DNA of 64,000 nucleotides from G963704535 sp963704535 (lineage in GTDB: Bacteria; Chloroflexota; Chloroflexia; Chloroflexales; Roseiflexaceae): contig OY969916.1 in NCBI GenBank assembly GCA_963704535.1, positions 992,001 through 1,056,000 on the forward strand, in the 5' to 3' direction. This document shows positions 16,843 through 25,649 of this stretch, one piece after another; position 1 is the first letter of the stretch, and each line of letters opens with the position of its first letter. Below the pieces are notes generated by a model. That model saw nothing but the letters and a program-made list of their open reading frames with translations, searched no databases and was not told the origin of the DNA. The translations under genes and the position numbers were made by a program.

Positions 16843-18354
16843 ATGCAGGGCGTGGCGGCGGCCTGGCTGATGACCTCGCTGACCACCTCGCCGGTGCCGG
16901 TCGCGCTGCTCACGACAATGGCCAGCCTGCCGCTCTTCCTGGTCGGCTTGCCGGCCGGCGCGCTGGCCGACGTGGTCGATCGGCGCTGGCTGGTGCTGCT
17001 GACCCAAGGCTGGATGCTGGCAGTGGCGGCGGTCCTGGGCGCGCTGGCCGCCGCCGGCGGCATGACCCCAGGGCTGCTGCTTGCGCTGATCTTCCTGCTG
17101 GGCCTGGGCGGGGCGATCAGCGCGCCGGCCTGGCAGGCGATCGTGCCGGCCTTGGTCCCCCGGCGTGAGCTGGCTGCGGCAGTGGCGCTCAACAGCGCGG
17201 GGTTCAACCTGGCGCGCGCGATCGGCCCCGCGCTGGGCGGCCTGCTGGTCGCCACAGCCGGGCCGGCGCCGGTGTTCCTGCTGAACGCGGCCTCGTACCT
17301 GGGCATTATGGCCGTGCTTTTCCGCTGGCGGCCGCCGCCACTGGAGCATACGGCGTCGGTCGAGCGGATGGGCGGCGCCGTCGCGGCTGGTATCCGTTAT
17401 GTTCGCCACGCGCCGCCTCTGCGCGCCGTGCTCGCGCGCACCGCCGCATTTATCGTCGCCGCCAGCGCGCTGTGGGCGCTGCTGCCGGTGGTCGCCACGC
17501 GGCAGCTCGGCCTGGGCGCCGGCGGCTACGGCATCCTGCTCGCCAGCATTGGGCTGGGGGCGGTGGGCGGCGCCGCCATCCTGCCGCGCCTGCGGCAGCG
17601 CCTGGGCGCCGATCGGATGGTGGTGATCTTCACGCTGGTCTTCGCCGCCGGGATGGTCGGCCTGGCCTACCTGCGCGACCTGCTGGCGGTCAACGCCGCA
17701 TTGGTGGCGGTCGGCGTCGCCTGGCTCACGGTCACGTCGAGCCTGAATGTCTCGGCGCAGACCACCACACCGGCGTGGGTCCAAGCCCGCGCGCTGGGCG
17801 TCTACCTGCTGGTCTTCCAGGGTGGCTTCGCGGGCGGCAGCGCCGCCTGGGGCCTGGTGGCCGAGCGCTTCGGCGAGCGCGGCGCGCTGCTGGCGGCGAC
17901 GGCGCTGCTGGTGGCCGGCCTGGCGGCGGCGTTGCGCTGGCGCCTGCCCAGCGGCGAGGAGCTTGATCTGCGCCCCTCGCAACACTGGCCCGACCCGGAT
18001 CTGGCGATCGAGCCGGCGGCCAACGATGGGCCGGTGCTGGTGACGGTGGAGTATCAGATCGCAGCGCCGCAGCAGGCGGCGTTCTGCCGAGCCATGCGGG
18101 AGGTGCAGATCCAGCGGCTGCGCGACGGCGCGATGCGCTGGGAGCTGTTCCGCGACACGGCCGCGCCGGAGCGCTTCGTCGAGACGTTCGTGGTGGCGTC
18201 CTGGGCCGAGCATCTGCGCCAGCACGCCCGCGTCACCGTCGCCGACCGGGACGTGGAGGCACGGGCGCTGGCCTTCCAGCAGCCGGGGGTCGCGCCGGTG
18301 GTGACGCATTTGATCGCCACGCGCTGCGCCGAGCGTGAAGTGGGCGGTCCATAA
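16843..18354 (+). CDS. MFS exporter (MFS_3 type) with C-terminal monooxygenase-like domain
   Basis: About 503 residues from the first ATG. In frame upstream, to about 16738, the codons still read like the family's first helix (PVFRALWLAALASNIGS). The real protein therefore starts earlier, but no ATG, GTG or TTG exists between the TAG at 16732 and 16843. Either a rare start (ACG at 16738 or 16741, AGAGG upstream) or a sequence error is likely. The MFS part (to about 375) has ADVVDRRW in the first cytoplasmic loop. The last about 100 residues (VLVTVEYQI, MRWELFRD, RFVETFVVASWAEH) form an antibiotic-biosynthesis-monooxygenase-like domain, a fusion known in this family. Substrate unknown. Confidence 0.85.
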   Translation: MQGVAAAWLMTSLTTSPVPVALLTTMASLPLFLVGLPAGALADVVDRRWLVLLTQGWMLAVAAVLGALAAAGGMTPGLLLALIFLLGLGGAISAPAWQAIVPALVPRRELAAAVALNSAGFNLARAIGPALGGLLVATAGPAPVFLLNAASYLGIMAVLFRWRPPPLEHTASVERMGGAVAAGIRYVRHAPPLRAVLARTAAFIVAASALWALLPVVATRQLGLGAGGYGILLASIGLGAVGGAAILPRLRQRLGADRMVVIFTLVFAAGMVGLAYLRDLLAVNAALVAVGVAWLTVTSSLNVSAQTTTPAWVQARALGVYLLVFQGGFAGGSAAWGLVAERFGERGALLAATALLVAGLAAALRWRLPSGEELDLRPSQHWPDPDLAIEPAANDGPVLVTVEYQIAAPQQAAFCRAMREVQIQRLRDGAMRWELFRDTAAPERFVETFVVASWAEHLRQHARVTVADRDVEARALAFQQPGVAPVVTHLIATRCAEREVGGP

Positions 18355-18420
18355 AACCAGGCCCCGCTTATGTGTCGGTCGATCGCTGTACTATTTCGGC
18401 CAGGAGCACGACCATCGACA

Positions 18421-18524
18421 AGATGACAAGATGACAAGATGAAGGGGTGAAGGGGTGACAACCTGACACCTCACGCAACACGCAACCCGCAGCACGCTTC
18501 ACGCTTCACGCTTCACCCATCACC
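18421..18524. repeat. Octa- and heptanucleotide arrays
   Basis: Three GACAAGAT units and two GAAGGGGT units are followed by seven-base CACGCAA/CACGCTT units (about 18472-18516). The array runs into the last codons of the SIS-isomerase gene. It lies between convergent genes. Confidence 0.8.
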
Positions 18525-19078
18525 GCCACCTCCACCACCTCGCAGATAAAGTGTAACACCTGCAAGTGTGCCTCCTGGATGCGGGCGGTATCGTCGCTCC
18601 CGACGATCAGCTCCAGGTCGGCCAGGCCACGCGCGGCGCCGCCATCCTTACCGAGCAGCGCGATCGTGCCGGCACCACGGGCGCGTGCGGCGCGCAGGGC
18701 CGCCAGGATGTTGGGCGAATTGCCGCTCGTGGTGAAGCAGAGCAGCAGGTCGCCCGGCCGGGCCAGCGCCTCCACCTGGCGCGCGAACACCTGCTCGTAG
18801 CCGAAGTCGTTGCCGATACACGTCAGCACCGCCGAGTTGGCACTGAGAGCCAACGCCGGCAGCGCGCGGCGATTGCTGCGATAGCGGGCGACCAGCTCCT
18901 CGGCCAGGTGCTGCGCGTCGGTCGCGCTGCCGCCGTTGCCGCAGGTCAGCAGCAGCCGGCCGGCGAGGACCGTATCGCGCACACGCGCCGCGATCTGCTC
19001 CACGACCTCGGCCTGGCCAGCCAGCGCCTGCATCACCGCGCAGCTCGCGTCGATCTGGGCGCGAAACGATGGGGACAT
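18506..19078 (-). CDS. gmhA: SIS-domain sugar isomerase, GmhA/DiaA-like
   Basis: 190 residues, the normal size for phosphoheptose isomerase. The SIS fold shows LLTCGNGGSATDAQHLAEEL (about 44-63), SANSAVLTCIGNDFGYE and LLCFTTSGNSPNILAAL. A catalytic Glu lies in EELV and a His in QEAHLQVLHFICE. GmhA turns sedoheptulose-7-phosphate into D-glycero-manno-heptose-7-phosphate; relatives such as DiaA do other jobs. The start at 19078 has GAGGAG upstream and is preferred over an extension 30 bases earlier. No other heptose gene is near, so the substrate is not certain. Confidence 0.85.
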   Translation of the reverse strand: MSPSFRAQIDASCAVMQALAGQAEVVEQIAARVRDTVLAGRLLLTCGNGGSATDAQHLAEELVARYRSNRRALPALALSANSAVLTCIGNDFGYEQVFARQVEALARPGDLLLCFTTSGNSPNILAALRAARARGAGTIALLGKDGGAARGLADLELIVGSDDTARIQEAHLQVLHFICEVVEVAVMGEA

Positions 19079-19176
19079 TGCCGAGACTCCTCTCTTCGTC
19101 CAGAACAAAGAACAAAGAACAAAACGTCATCATCCGTTCTATCCGCTCTCTTATCCGCTCTCACCCCTTCATCCTC

Positions 19177-19484
19177 ATCCCTCCAGCAGCCGCGCGATCT
19201 GCGCCAGCACATCCTGCAATGTGCTCTCCAGCGCCGCAATCCGCTCCCGCAACTGGGCTTGCTCAACCTGGGCATCGGCCAGCGTTTGGCGTAGCTGCGC
19301 GACATCGCGGCGCGCGGCGGAGCGCCAGAAGCGGCGGGCGATTAAGGCGCAAACGGTCGAGGTGGAAGGCGCCTGTCGCGGTGAGCGCTACGATGCGGCT
19401 AGAGGGCTCCTCGCGCAGGTGCTCGGTCAGGTTGTCACGCTTGGGGTGGAGTAGGCGACGGATGGTCGTCAGCAGTACCCACAC
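19177..19484 (-). CDS. Small coiled-coil protein, reading frame interrupted
   Basis: The first about 47 residues read from ATG 19484 (MWVLLTTIRRLLHP, then TATGAFHLDRLRLN). The following about 52 residues (RRFWRSAARRD, LRQTLADAQVEQAQLRERI, ALESTLQDVLAQIARLLEG) are in another frame and end with TGA at 19177. Removing one base in 19332-19340 joins them into one protein of about 100 residues with a C-terminal coiled coil. Function is unknown. It lies next to another coiled-coil gene on the same strand. Confidence 0.5.
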
Positions 19485-19539
19485 CGGCCATCATAGGCGG
19501 CTCGAACGGCGGCGCGGCGCGCTTCCTCAGTCATGGCGG

Positions 19540-19875
19540 CTAGGACTGGAGCACGCGATCATACTCAGCGCGCAGTGCCTCGCGCTCGTCGGTGAGCCCC
19601 ACGAACTGCACGCGGGCGCGGGCGATGAGATCAATGTAGCGTTCGGTCAGTGCGGATAGGATTGCGTTCTGCGCCTGAAGGTGGCCGAGGTCGGCCTGGA
19701 GTTGGCCCTGCTCCTGGCGCAAGGCATCCAGTGCCGGCCGCAGCACGCTCCATTCCTGCTGCTCAAGCTCGGCGAGCAGTTGGTCAAGGGCGCGCTGCTC
19801 GCCGGAGGGCAGCGCACCCTGCTCAGCACGTGCGCGTAGCTCGTCAAGCTGCTGTTGTTTGGCAGCGTCCCACAT
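19540..19875 (-). CDS. Coiled-coil hypothetical protein, 111 residues
   Basis: A charged, Gln/Leu/Glu-rich helical protein with heptad spacing through most of its length and no membrane or signal segment. The start at 19875 is well supported by GGGAGG twelve bases upstream. The N-terminal half (DELRARAEQGALPSGEQRAL) recalls short proteins found in Roseiflexus-type genomes with no assigned role. The next gene downstream on the same strand is a second small coiled-coil protein, so the two may form a complex (inference). Confidence 0.65.
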   Translation of the reverse strand: MWDAAKQQQLDELRARAEQGALPSGEQRALDQLLAELEQQEWSVLRPALDALRQEQGQLQADLGHLQAQNAILSALTERYIDLIARARVQFVGLTDEREALRAEYDRVLQS

Positions 19876-20003
19876 GGTAGCGATACCCTCCCTAATCTGA
19901 GCCAGCAGGCGTGTGCATTATACCATTCTCCTCATCTCCCCATCTGCGGTTGGCATGGTTCTTGCCATACATCGCTCCAAGACCGAATAGAAAGGGGCTT
20001 GCG

Positions 20004-20654
20004 ATGTCGAATGGTGTACCGGAGCATTCCGACGACATGCGCGACCGGCCTGCCGCCAGGACGCCCGCCGAAGCCGTCGAGGAGATCGCCGAGGCCGAGG
20101 CATCGCTGGTTGCCGAGGATGTCGCCGAAGAAGTTGCCGAAAAGACCGCCCGGCGTGCGCTGCGGCCGCTGGAAATACTGATGCTGGTGATGCTCGCGAT
20201 CTCGCTACTGATCCATGCCCTCACCATCTCGCGGCTGCTGGCCGTGCGCGACACCCTACGCGCCGAGGTCGATCGCCTGGCTACCACAGTCCAGGCCGCC
20301 AAAAACGACCAGGTGCGCTACACCCTGCCGATCGACCAACAGATCCCCATCGACATCGACGTGCCGATCCAGCGCTCGATGACCATCCCGATCAACACCG
20401 AGGTGCGCATCCAGCAGGACCTGGTCCTGCCGGTCGATACCGGCTTCGGCAGCCTGGATATTCCCATCCCGATCGACGCCACCATCCCAGTCAGCACAAC
20501 GGTGCCGATCGAGCTAGACCAGACCGTGAATATCTCGACGACCGTCCCGATCAAGCTCGACGTGCCGATCACGATCGATTTCGGCTCCAGTGAGCTTTCC
20601 GGCTACCTGGACCGCCTGCACGACGCATTGCTTGAGCTACGCGATCAGCTCTAA
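20004..20654 (+). CDS. Single-span membrane protein with periodic Ile/Pro repeats
   Basis: 216 residues. The start at 20004 follows AAAGGGG. An acidic N-terminal tail (1-55) precedes one membrane helix (about 57-80, ILMLVMLAISLLIHALTI) and a short coiled stretch. From about residue 110 the chain repeats a pattern of roughly 8-12 residues (IPIDIDVPI, TIPINTEVRI, LVLPVDT, IPIDATIPVSTTVPIELD, NISTTVPIKLDVPI). It ends in an amphipathic helix. The pattern suggests an extended beta-helix or beta-layer outside the membrane. No family recognised. An ABC exporter follows after 219 bp. Confidence 0.7.
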   Translation: MSNGVPEHSDDMRDRPAARTPAEAVEEIAEAEASLVAEDVAEEVAEKTARRALRPLEILMLVMLAISLLIHALTISRLLAVRDTLRAEVDRLATTVQAAKNDQVRYTLPIDQQIPIDIDVPIQRSMTIPINTEVRIQQDLVLPVDTGFGSLDIPIPIDATIPVSTTVPIELDQTVNISTTVPIKLDVPITIDFGSSELSGYLDRLHDALLELRDQL

Positions 20655-20704
20655 CCCAGGCCAGCGCCGCTGGCACACTTTGTGCTTTTGCCCTTTCTGA
20701 GGAT

Positions 20705-20840
20705 AAAAGGGGGTTTGAGGGGCCGCCCCCTCAGTCTTCTCCCACCCACATTGTAAGGTGGAACGGCGCCAGCTGTGGAAAAAGGGGGTTTGAGGGGGCA
20801 CCCCCTCAGTCTTCTCCCACCCACATTGTAAGGTGGAACG
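20705..20840. repeat. Two tandem G/C-rich hairpin units
   Basis: Two units of about 74 bp, each with AAAGGGGGTTTGAGGGG, CCCCCTCAGTCTTCTCCCAC and CCACATTGTAAGGTGGAACG, lie between the periodic membrane protein and the ABC ATPase. They run in the reverse orientation to the copies at 25001 and 52571. Confidence 0.85.
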
Positions 20841-20873
20841 TCACCAGCCAAAACACCAGGAGCGATACACAGA

Positions 20874-21905
20874 ATGATGACGGAGCAACAGCCGCGAATC
20901 ACCCAGCCGATCGCCATCCAGGACAACCAGATCAAGGTCGATCTTCCGCCCACGATCATCGAGGCACAGGACGTCAGCCTGGCCTTCGGCGAAGACACCG
21001 GCGTGTTCGATCTCAACTTTGAGGTGCCCACCGGCACGATCTTCGGCCTGATCGGGCCGAGCGGCTGTGGCAAGACCACGACGGTGCGCCTGCTGACCGG
21101 GATCTACAAGCCCGACAGCGGCAGATTGCGGGTTATGGACCGCGTCCCCAATAAATTCAGCACACGCATGCGCGAACGGATCGGCTACATGCCGCAGCAG
21201 TTTGTGCTCTACCCTAATCTGACTGTTTGGGAGAATCTCAACTTCGTGGCCTCGCTGTACGGCATGGGCTATTTCAGCCGTAAGAAGCGCCTGGACTATC
21301 TGCTGGATTTCGTCGCGCTCGACAATGCCCGTCACCGGCTCAGCAGCCAGCTTTCCGGCGGCATGCAGCGGCGCCTGGAGCTGGCCTGCTCGCTGGTCCA
21401 CAACCCGCTGCTGCTGTTCGCCGACGAGCCGACCGCCGGCATCGACCCGGTGCTGCGCGGCAAGTTCTGGGATCACTTCCGCCAGTTGCGAGAGCAAGGG
21501 CGCACGCTAGTCGTGACGACCCAGTATGTCGGCGAGGCGGCCTACTGCGACTTGGTCGGCGTAATGCGGGCGGGGCGGCTGATCCACATCGACACGCCGG
21601 AGGGGTTGCGCCGCACCGCAATGGGCGGCGAGGTGATCAAGCTGGTCGTCGATCCGAAGTATGCCTTGGATGCGGCGCAGATCCTCCAGCGCCAGCCCAC
21701 CATCCACGACGTGCGGCGCTCGCGCAGCCAGCCAGGGCTGCTGTATGTCTACACCGAGGAGGCCAGCGACACACTGCCACTGATCTTCAACACCCTGAAC
21801 AATAACCCTGACATCGTCATCCAGCAGGCGGAGGAGTACCAGCCGCCCTTCGACGATATTTTTATCCGGCTAATGGAGCAAGCGGAAGAAGAAGTCAATG
21901 TTTAA
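20874..21905 (+). CDS. ABC transporter ATP-binding protein (ABC-2 exporter type)
   Basis: 343 residues. The Walker A motif is GPSGCGKTT (61-69), Q-loop MPQQF, signature LSGGMQRRLELA (160-171) and Walker B LLLFADEPTAG (about 179-189). A C-terminal extension of about 90 residues is typical of drug or polymer exporters. Two ATGs lie at the start (20874, 20877), with AGGAG about 10 bases before. Its 3' end overlaps the permease gene by 8 bp, so the two form one unit. Substrate cannot be told from sequence. Confidence 0.9.
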   Translation: MMTEQQPRITQPIAIQDNQIKVDLPPTIIEAQDVSLAFGEDTGVFDLNFEVPTGTIFGLIGPSGCGKTTTVRLLTGIYKPDSGRLRVMDRVPNKFSTRMRERIGYMPQQFVLYPNLTVWENLNFVASLYGMGYFSRKKRLDYLLDFVALDNARHRLSSQLSGGMQRRLELACSLVHNPLLLFADEPTAGIDPVLRGKFWDHFRQLREQGRTLVVTTQYVGEAAYCDLVGVMRAGRLIHIDTPEGLRRTAMGGEVIKLVVDPKYALDAAQILQRQPTIHDVRRSRSQPGLLYVYTEEASDTLPLIFNTLNNNPDIVIQQAEEYQPPFDDIFIRLMEQAEEEVNV

Positions 21906-23424
21906 GCCAATTATTCGTCTGCTGTCCTTCTTTGCCAAAGAGGTCAACGAGGTTCGCCGCCAGCCGCGGCTCGTACTGAGCCTGCTGCTGGGCCCGTTCC
22001 TGATCCTGCTGCTCTTTGGCATCGGCTACCAGGGGGAGCGCCCGCAGCTCCAGACGGCGCTGGTCGTGCCGGGGGGCGGCCTCGGTCGCGTGAGCGCCGA
22101 CGAGCTGAAGAACGCGCTTGATGCCAACTTCACGATCGTTGACATCACCCCCGACGAGAACCGCGCTATGGCGATGCTGCGCGCCGGCACGGTCGATGTC
22201 GTTGAGATATTCCCGCCGGATGTCGAGCAGCGCGTGATGCGCGGTGAGCCGGCACCGATCGAGTTCCGCTACAACGAGATCAACCCGCTGAACGAGCAGT
22301 GGATTCAGTACCTGGCCTACGCGCAGGTCAATGAGATCAACAAGATCATCCTGCTGAAGACAACCCAGGGCGCCCAGGCCGAGTCGGCCTCGCTCAAAGA
22401 GCAGCTTACCGCCGCACGCGAGCAACTCGACGCCATGAACAGCGGCCTCTCGGCGGCGCAGCAGGCCGACGCGCAGGCCGCCATCCGCCAGTTGAAAGAT
22501 TCGGTCGGCGTGCTGGCCGCCAGCCCACTACTGGCCGCCCAGGCCGCCGGCAGCCAGGACCCGGCCCAAGCGCAGCGCCAGCTCACCGAGCTGCGCGACG
22601 ATCTTGAGGCGCTCGACCAGGCGCTCGGCAGCGGCAACCTGGCGCAGCAGCAGGAGCGCATCGCCGCGATCCGCAACCGGATCGTCGAGCTAGAGCAGAC
22701 TACCGCGACGTTTAGCTCGCTTCCGCCCCAGGTGGTGATCTCGCCGCTCCAGCCTGCCTACGCGAACACGTACGGCCAGTCGCTGAAATTTATGACCTTC
22801 TACGCGCCCGCTGTGCTGGCGCTTATCCTCCAGCACATCGCCGTGACGCTTGGCTCCCTGTCGCTGGTGCGCGAGCGGCTGCTGGGCGCGATCGAGCTGT
22901 TCCGTGTCGCCCCGGTTTCGATGCTCCAGGTGCTGCTCGGCAAATACCTGGGCTACACCCTATTTGTCGGTGTGATCACCGCTGTGCTAGTCGGGCTGAT
23001 GACCGTCCCGCCGTTCGACATCCCCGGCGTCGGGCCGGTCACGCTGCTGGCAATCCCGTTCCTGGGAAGCTTGCTGCTGTTCGTGGGGCTAGTGGTGCTG
23101 CTGACGCTGGCATCGCTGGGGATCGGCTTTATGATCTCGGCCTGGTCCAAGACCGACAGTCAGGCGGTACAGCTCTCGATGCTGGTGCTGCTACTGTCGA
23201 TCTTCTTCAGCGGCTTCTTCCTACCCCTGGAGAATTTCGCCTCGCCGGTGCGCGAGATCGGCTACATCCTGCCGCTGACCCACGGCATCACCGGCTTCCA
23301 GTCGATCATGCTGCGCGGCACGTCCCCCAGCGACTTCAGCTGGCTCGCGCTTGGCCTGATCGCCTTGGTGACATTCGTCATCGTCGCAATCATGACCCAG
23401 TGGCGCTTCCGGCGCATAAATTGA
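21898..23424 (+). CDS. ABC-2 type permease with periplasmic coiled-coil insert
   Basis: 508 residues. One membrane helix lies near the N-terminus (about 22-42). A large extracytoplasmic region follows (about 43-295) that includes a Gln/Ala-rich coiled coil (about 160-280). Five to six helices then follow (from about 300), ending near the C-terminus. This is the YhgE/Pip or ABC-2 membrane layout. The start overlaps the ATPase gene by 8 bp, which suggests translational coupling and a two-component homodimeric exporter. Confidence 0.87.
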   Translation: MFKPIIRLLSFFAKEVNEVRRQPRLVLSLLLGPFLILLLFGIGYQGERPQLQTALVVPGGGLGRVSADELKNALDANFTIVDITPDENRAMAMLRAGTVDVVEIFPPDVEQRVMRGEPAPIEFRYNEINPLNEQWIQYLAYAQVNEINKIILLKTTQGAQAESASLKEQLTAAREQLDAMNSGLSAAQQADAQAAIRQLKDSVGVLAASPLLAAQAAGSQDPAQAQRQLTELRDDLEALDQALGSGNLAQQQERIAAIRNRIVELEQTTATFSSLPPQVVISPLQPAYANTYGQSLKFMTFYAPAVLALILQHIAVTLGSLSLVRERLLGAIELFRVAPVSMLQVLLGKYLGYTLFVGVITAVLVGLMTVPPFDIPGVGPVTLLAIPFLGSLLLFVGLVVLLTLASLGIGFMISAWSKTDSQAVQLSMLVLLLSIFFSGFFLPLENFASPVREIGYILPLTHGITGFQSIMLRGTSPSDFSWLALGLIALVTFVIVAIMTQWRFRRIN

Positions 23425-23434
23425 AAATGTAAAA

Positions 23435-23476
23435 TTGAGAATTGAGAATGGGCAACGCCTCATTCTCAATTCTCAA
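23435..23476. terminator. Perfect 16-bp hairpin of heptanucleotide units
   Basis: TTGAGAATTGAGAATG (23435-23450) pairs perfectly with CATTCTCAATTCTCAA (23461-23476) around a ten-base loop. Further CAATTCT units follow. It lies between convergent genes (ABC permease and aminotransferase), so it may terminate both. Confidence 0.7.
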
Positions 23477-23490
23477 TTCTCAATTTCTCA

Positions 23491-24921
23491 CTACCCGACC
23501 GCCACAGCCTCCTTCACCTGGAAATTCACCGTCTCCATCTTCGGCTGGGTGCCAAGCTTGCGACCGAGCGCGTGGATCACATCGGCGACGATCGCCACCA
23601 CCTGGTCGGCGTCCTCCTGCGGGATGTTGAGCGGCGGCGCGAGCTGGATCACCGGGTCGAGCCGGTCGTCGGCCCGGCAGATCAGGCCGCGCCGCTTGAA
23701 CTGGTCGGAGAGCCAGGCCATCAGATTCGGCTCCTCAAGCGGCTGCTTGCTCTGCTGGCCATGCACCAGTTCAAGCGCCAGGAACAGCCCCATCCCGCGG
23801 ATGTCGCCGACATTGGGGTGTTCGCCGACGGCCGCGCGCAGCTCGCGCAGCATATAGTCGCCCATTACGAGGGCGCGGGCAGGCAACTCCTCACGCTCCA
23901 GGATTGCGATATTCGCCAGCGCGGCAGCACAGCTCGCCGGGTGGCCGCCAAAGGTCACGCCGTGCATAAACTTGTCACCCTCATCCCCGACAAACGCATC
24001 CGCGACCTCGCCGCGCACCATCACGGCGCCGAGCGGGGCATAGCCGGAGGTGATGCCCTTGGCGCAGGTCATGATATCCGGCACGACGTCGAGCGCCGCC
24101 GAGCCGAACCAGGCGCCCACGCGGCCGAACCCACAGATCACCTCGTCGGCGATCAGCAGAATCCCATACTGGTCGCAGATCTCGCGCACGCGCCGCAGGT
24201 AGCCGGGGGGCGGCACAATCGCGCCGCCGCTGTTCTGCACCGGCTCCATGATCATCGCCGCGATCGTCTCCGGCCCCTCGAACTCGACCAGGCGCTCGAC
24301 CTCGTCGGCGCAGGTGCCGCCGCAGCGCTCGGCCAGCGCGCAGTAGTCGCAGCGGTAGCGGTGCGGTAGGGGCACGTGGCGCGCGCCGGGGACCAGCGGC
24401 CCGAAGCCGTTGCGGATGCCGGTCAGGCCATTGACCGAGAGCGCGCCCATCGTGGTGCCGTGGTAGGCGACGCGGCGCGAGATCGTCTTGTGGCGCTCGC
24501 CGAAGCCGCGCTTGCGCTGGTAGGCCTTGGCCAGCTTGAGCGCCGTCTCGACCGCCTCAGACCCGCCGGTCACAAAGAACGTGCGCGTGCGCGGCCCCAT
24601 CGGGCTGATCTCGGCAAGCTTGCCGGCGAGCTGGATCTGGGGCATGCTGGGGAACGAGAAGGGGGAGACAAAGGAGATATCGGCCATCTGGGCGGCCACC
24701 GCCTCGACAATCTCGCGGCGGCCATAACCCGCGTTCACGCAGAAAAGACCGGCAAGTGCGTCAATATACACATTGCCGTCCTGGTCCCACACGCGCGACC
24801 CTTCCCCGCGAACTGGGATCGTGGGCCGCGCGCAGGTACTGCTCAAGTGCCCCATCTGAAAAAAGTGCAGCCAGACATTATCCGCTAGCGTCCGCTGCAA
24901 CGCCGGATCAACGGGAGACAT
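23491..24921 (-). CDS. Class III PLP-dependent aminotransferase
   Basis: 476 residues. PLP-fold type I marks are VTGGSEAVETALKLAKAYQR (about 118-137), YHGTTMGALS (153-162), the Asp in ADEVICGFGRVG (258-269) and the Schiff-base Lys288 in CAKGITSG. A Cys-rich insert C-x2-C-x5-C-x3-C (Cys191, 194, 200, 204) is present in the loop before the large domain; similar inserts occur in the omega-amino-acid/pyruvate transaminase group. The start at 24921 has GGAGG close before. Likely substrates are an omega-amino acid or diamine with pyruvate; neighbours give no further hint. Confidence 0.88.
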   Translation of the reverse strand: MSPVDPALQRTLADNVWLHFFQMGHLSSTCARPTIPVRGEGSRVWDQDGNVYIDALAGLFCVNAGYGRREIVEAVAAQMADISFVSPFSFPSMPQIQLAGKLAEISPMGPRTRTFFVTGGSEAVETALKLAKAYQRKRGFGERHKTISRRVAYHGTTMGALSVNGLTGIRNGFGPLVPGARHVPLPHRYRCDYCALAERCGGTCADEVERLVEFEGPETIAAMIMEPVQNSGGAIVPPPGYLRRVREICDQYGILLIADEVICGFGRVGAWFGSAALDVVPDIMTCAKGITSGYAPLGAVMVRGEVADAFVGDEGDKFMHGVTFGGHPASCAAALANIAILEREELPARALVMGDYMLRELRAAVGEHPNVGDIRGMGLFLALELVHGQQSKQPLEEPNLMAWLSDQFKRRGLICRADDRLDPVIQLAPPLNIPQEDADQVVAIVADVIHALGRKLGTQPKMETVNFQVKEAVAVG

Positions 24922-25000
24922 ATATCCTCCTAATGAGCTTAAGAACAGTGAGCAAAGAACACGAGGCAAAGACAAGGTTCAGGTGACGCCGCTCTGCTTT

Positions 25001-25063
25001 ACAATGTGGGTGGGGAAGACTGAGGGGGTTGCCCCCTCAAACCCCCTTTTTCCCAGAACTGTA
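25001..25063. repeat. G/C-rich hairpin, clearest copy
   Basis: GTGGGTGGGGAAGACTGAG is followed by the stem GAGGGGG-TTG-CCCCCTC, then AAACCCCCTTTTTCCCAG. In this orientation it has the stem and T-tract of a Rho-independent terminator. It serves as the reference for the dispersed family. Confidence 0.8.
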
Positions 25064-25351
25064 AAACCAGGCGCATGATCTGGTTTTGTGCTTTGCTGTT
25101 CTTTGTTCTACCGTGTGCTTAGTGTGACCGTCTATTGGGCCTGTACGCTTGCTTGCTGCCCCCCACCAAGCGACTAGGGGCAGGGCGCGCTCAGTTGCTT
25201 GCTGTCTGGCCTATGTCGCACACACCTCCTGTACGTAAGCCTTTCGGAGATGCCTCCACGCTGATTTACGATGTAGATACTATGGGGAGACTGAGGGCAA
25301 CCCCTCAAGCCTCCTTTTTTCTGAATCGTAAATTGAATAGGGCACTGATTC

Positions 25352-25470
25352 AAGGGCGGTCCGCCGGAAGGCGTCACCGGCGGGTCGTCCTGGGAACTTA
25401 CCCCTTCGCGGGGCAGGGTGAGCAAACGGGCGTTACCTCCGTCCCAGGCCTGGGCAACTACCCAAGGGCT
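25352..25470 (+). ncRNA. Candidate structured RNA (strand uncertain)
   Basis: Three stems can be drawn. CCGCCGG/CCGGCGG (25361-25367 with 25377-25383). CCTGGGA/TCCCAGG (25389-25395 with 25442-25448) encloses CTTACCC/GGGTGAG (25397-25403 with 25416-25422) and a short ACGG/CCGT. The last set forms a three-way junction. The block is far more structured than the flanking simple repeats and has no coding sense. No known RNA family was recognised, and the strand is not certain. Confidence 0.3.
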
Positions 25471-25649
25471 CGTAAATTGAAAATTGAGAATTGAGAATTG
25501 CGAACGCTCTTTATAGTGGGGTTTTCAATTCTTCATTCTCCATTCTCAATATTGGAATATCTGCCCTCCTTTCCAGGACCTCGGGCCTGCGGGTACAATG
25601 CCACGGCGGCGGGGGACCAACCCGCGCGACCGTGCCCGCGCCCCTCGGC

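Larger units (their letters stand above)
24922..25649. other. 728-bp spacer with repeats and one candidate structured RNA
   Basis: No credible gene. It holds G/C-rich hairpin units at 25001-25063 and 25280-25332, a structured stretch at 25352-25470, and TTGAGAA/TTCTCAAT-type heptanucleotide units at about 25475-25552. The two flanking genes are on the minus strand, so the spacer includes the promoter region of the aminotransferase. Confidence 0.7.
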
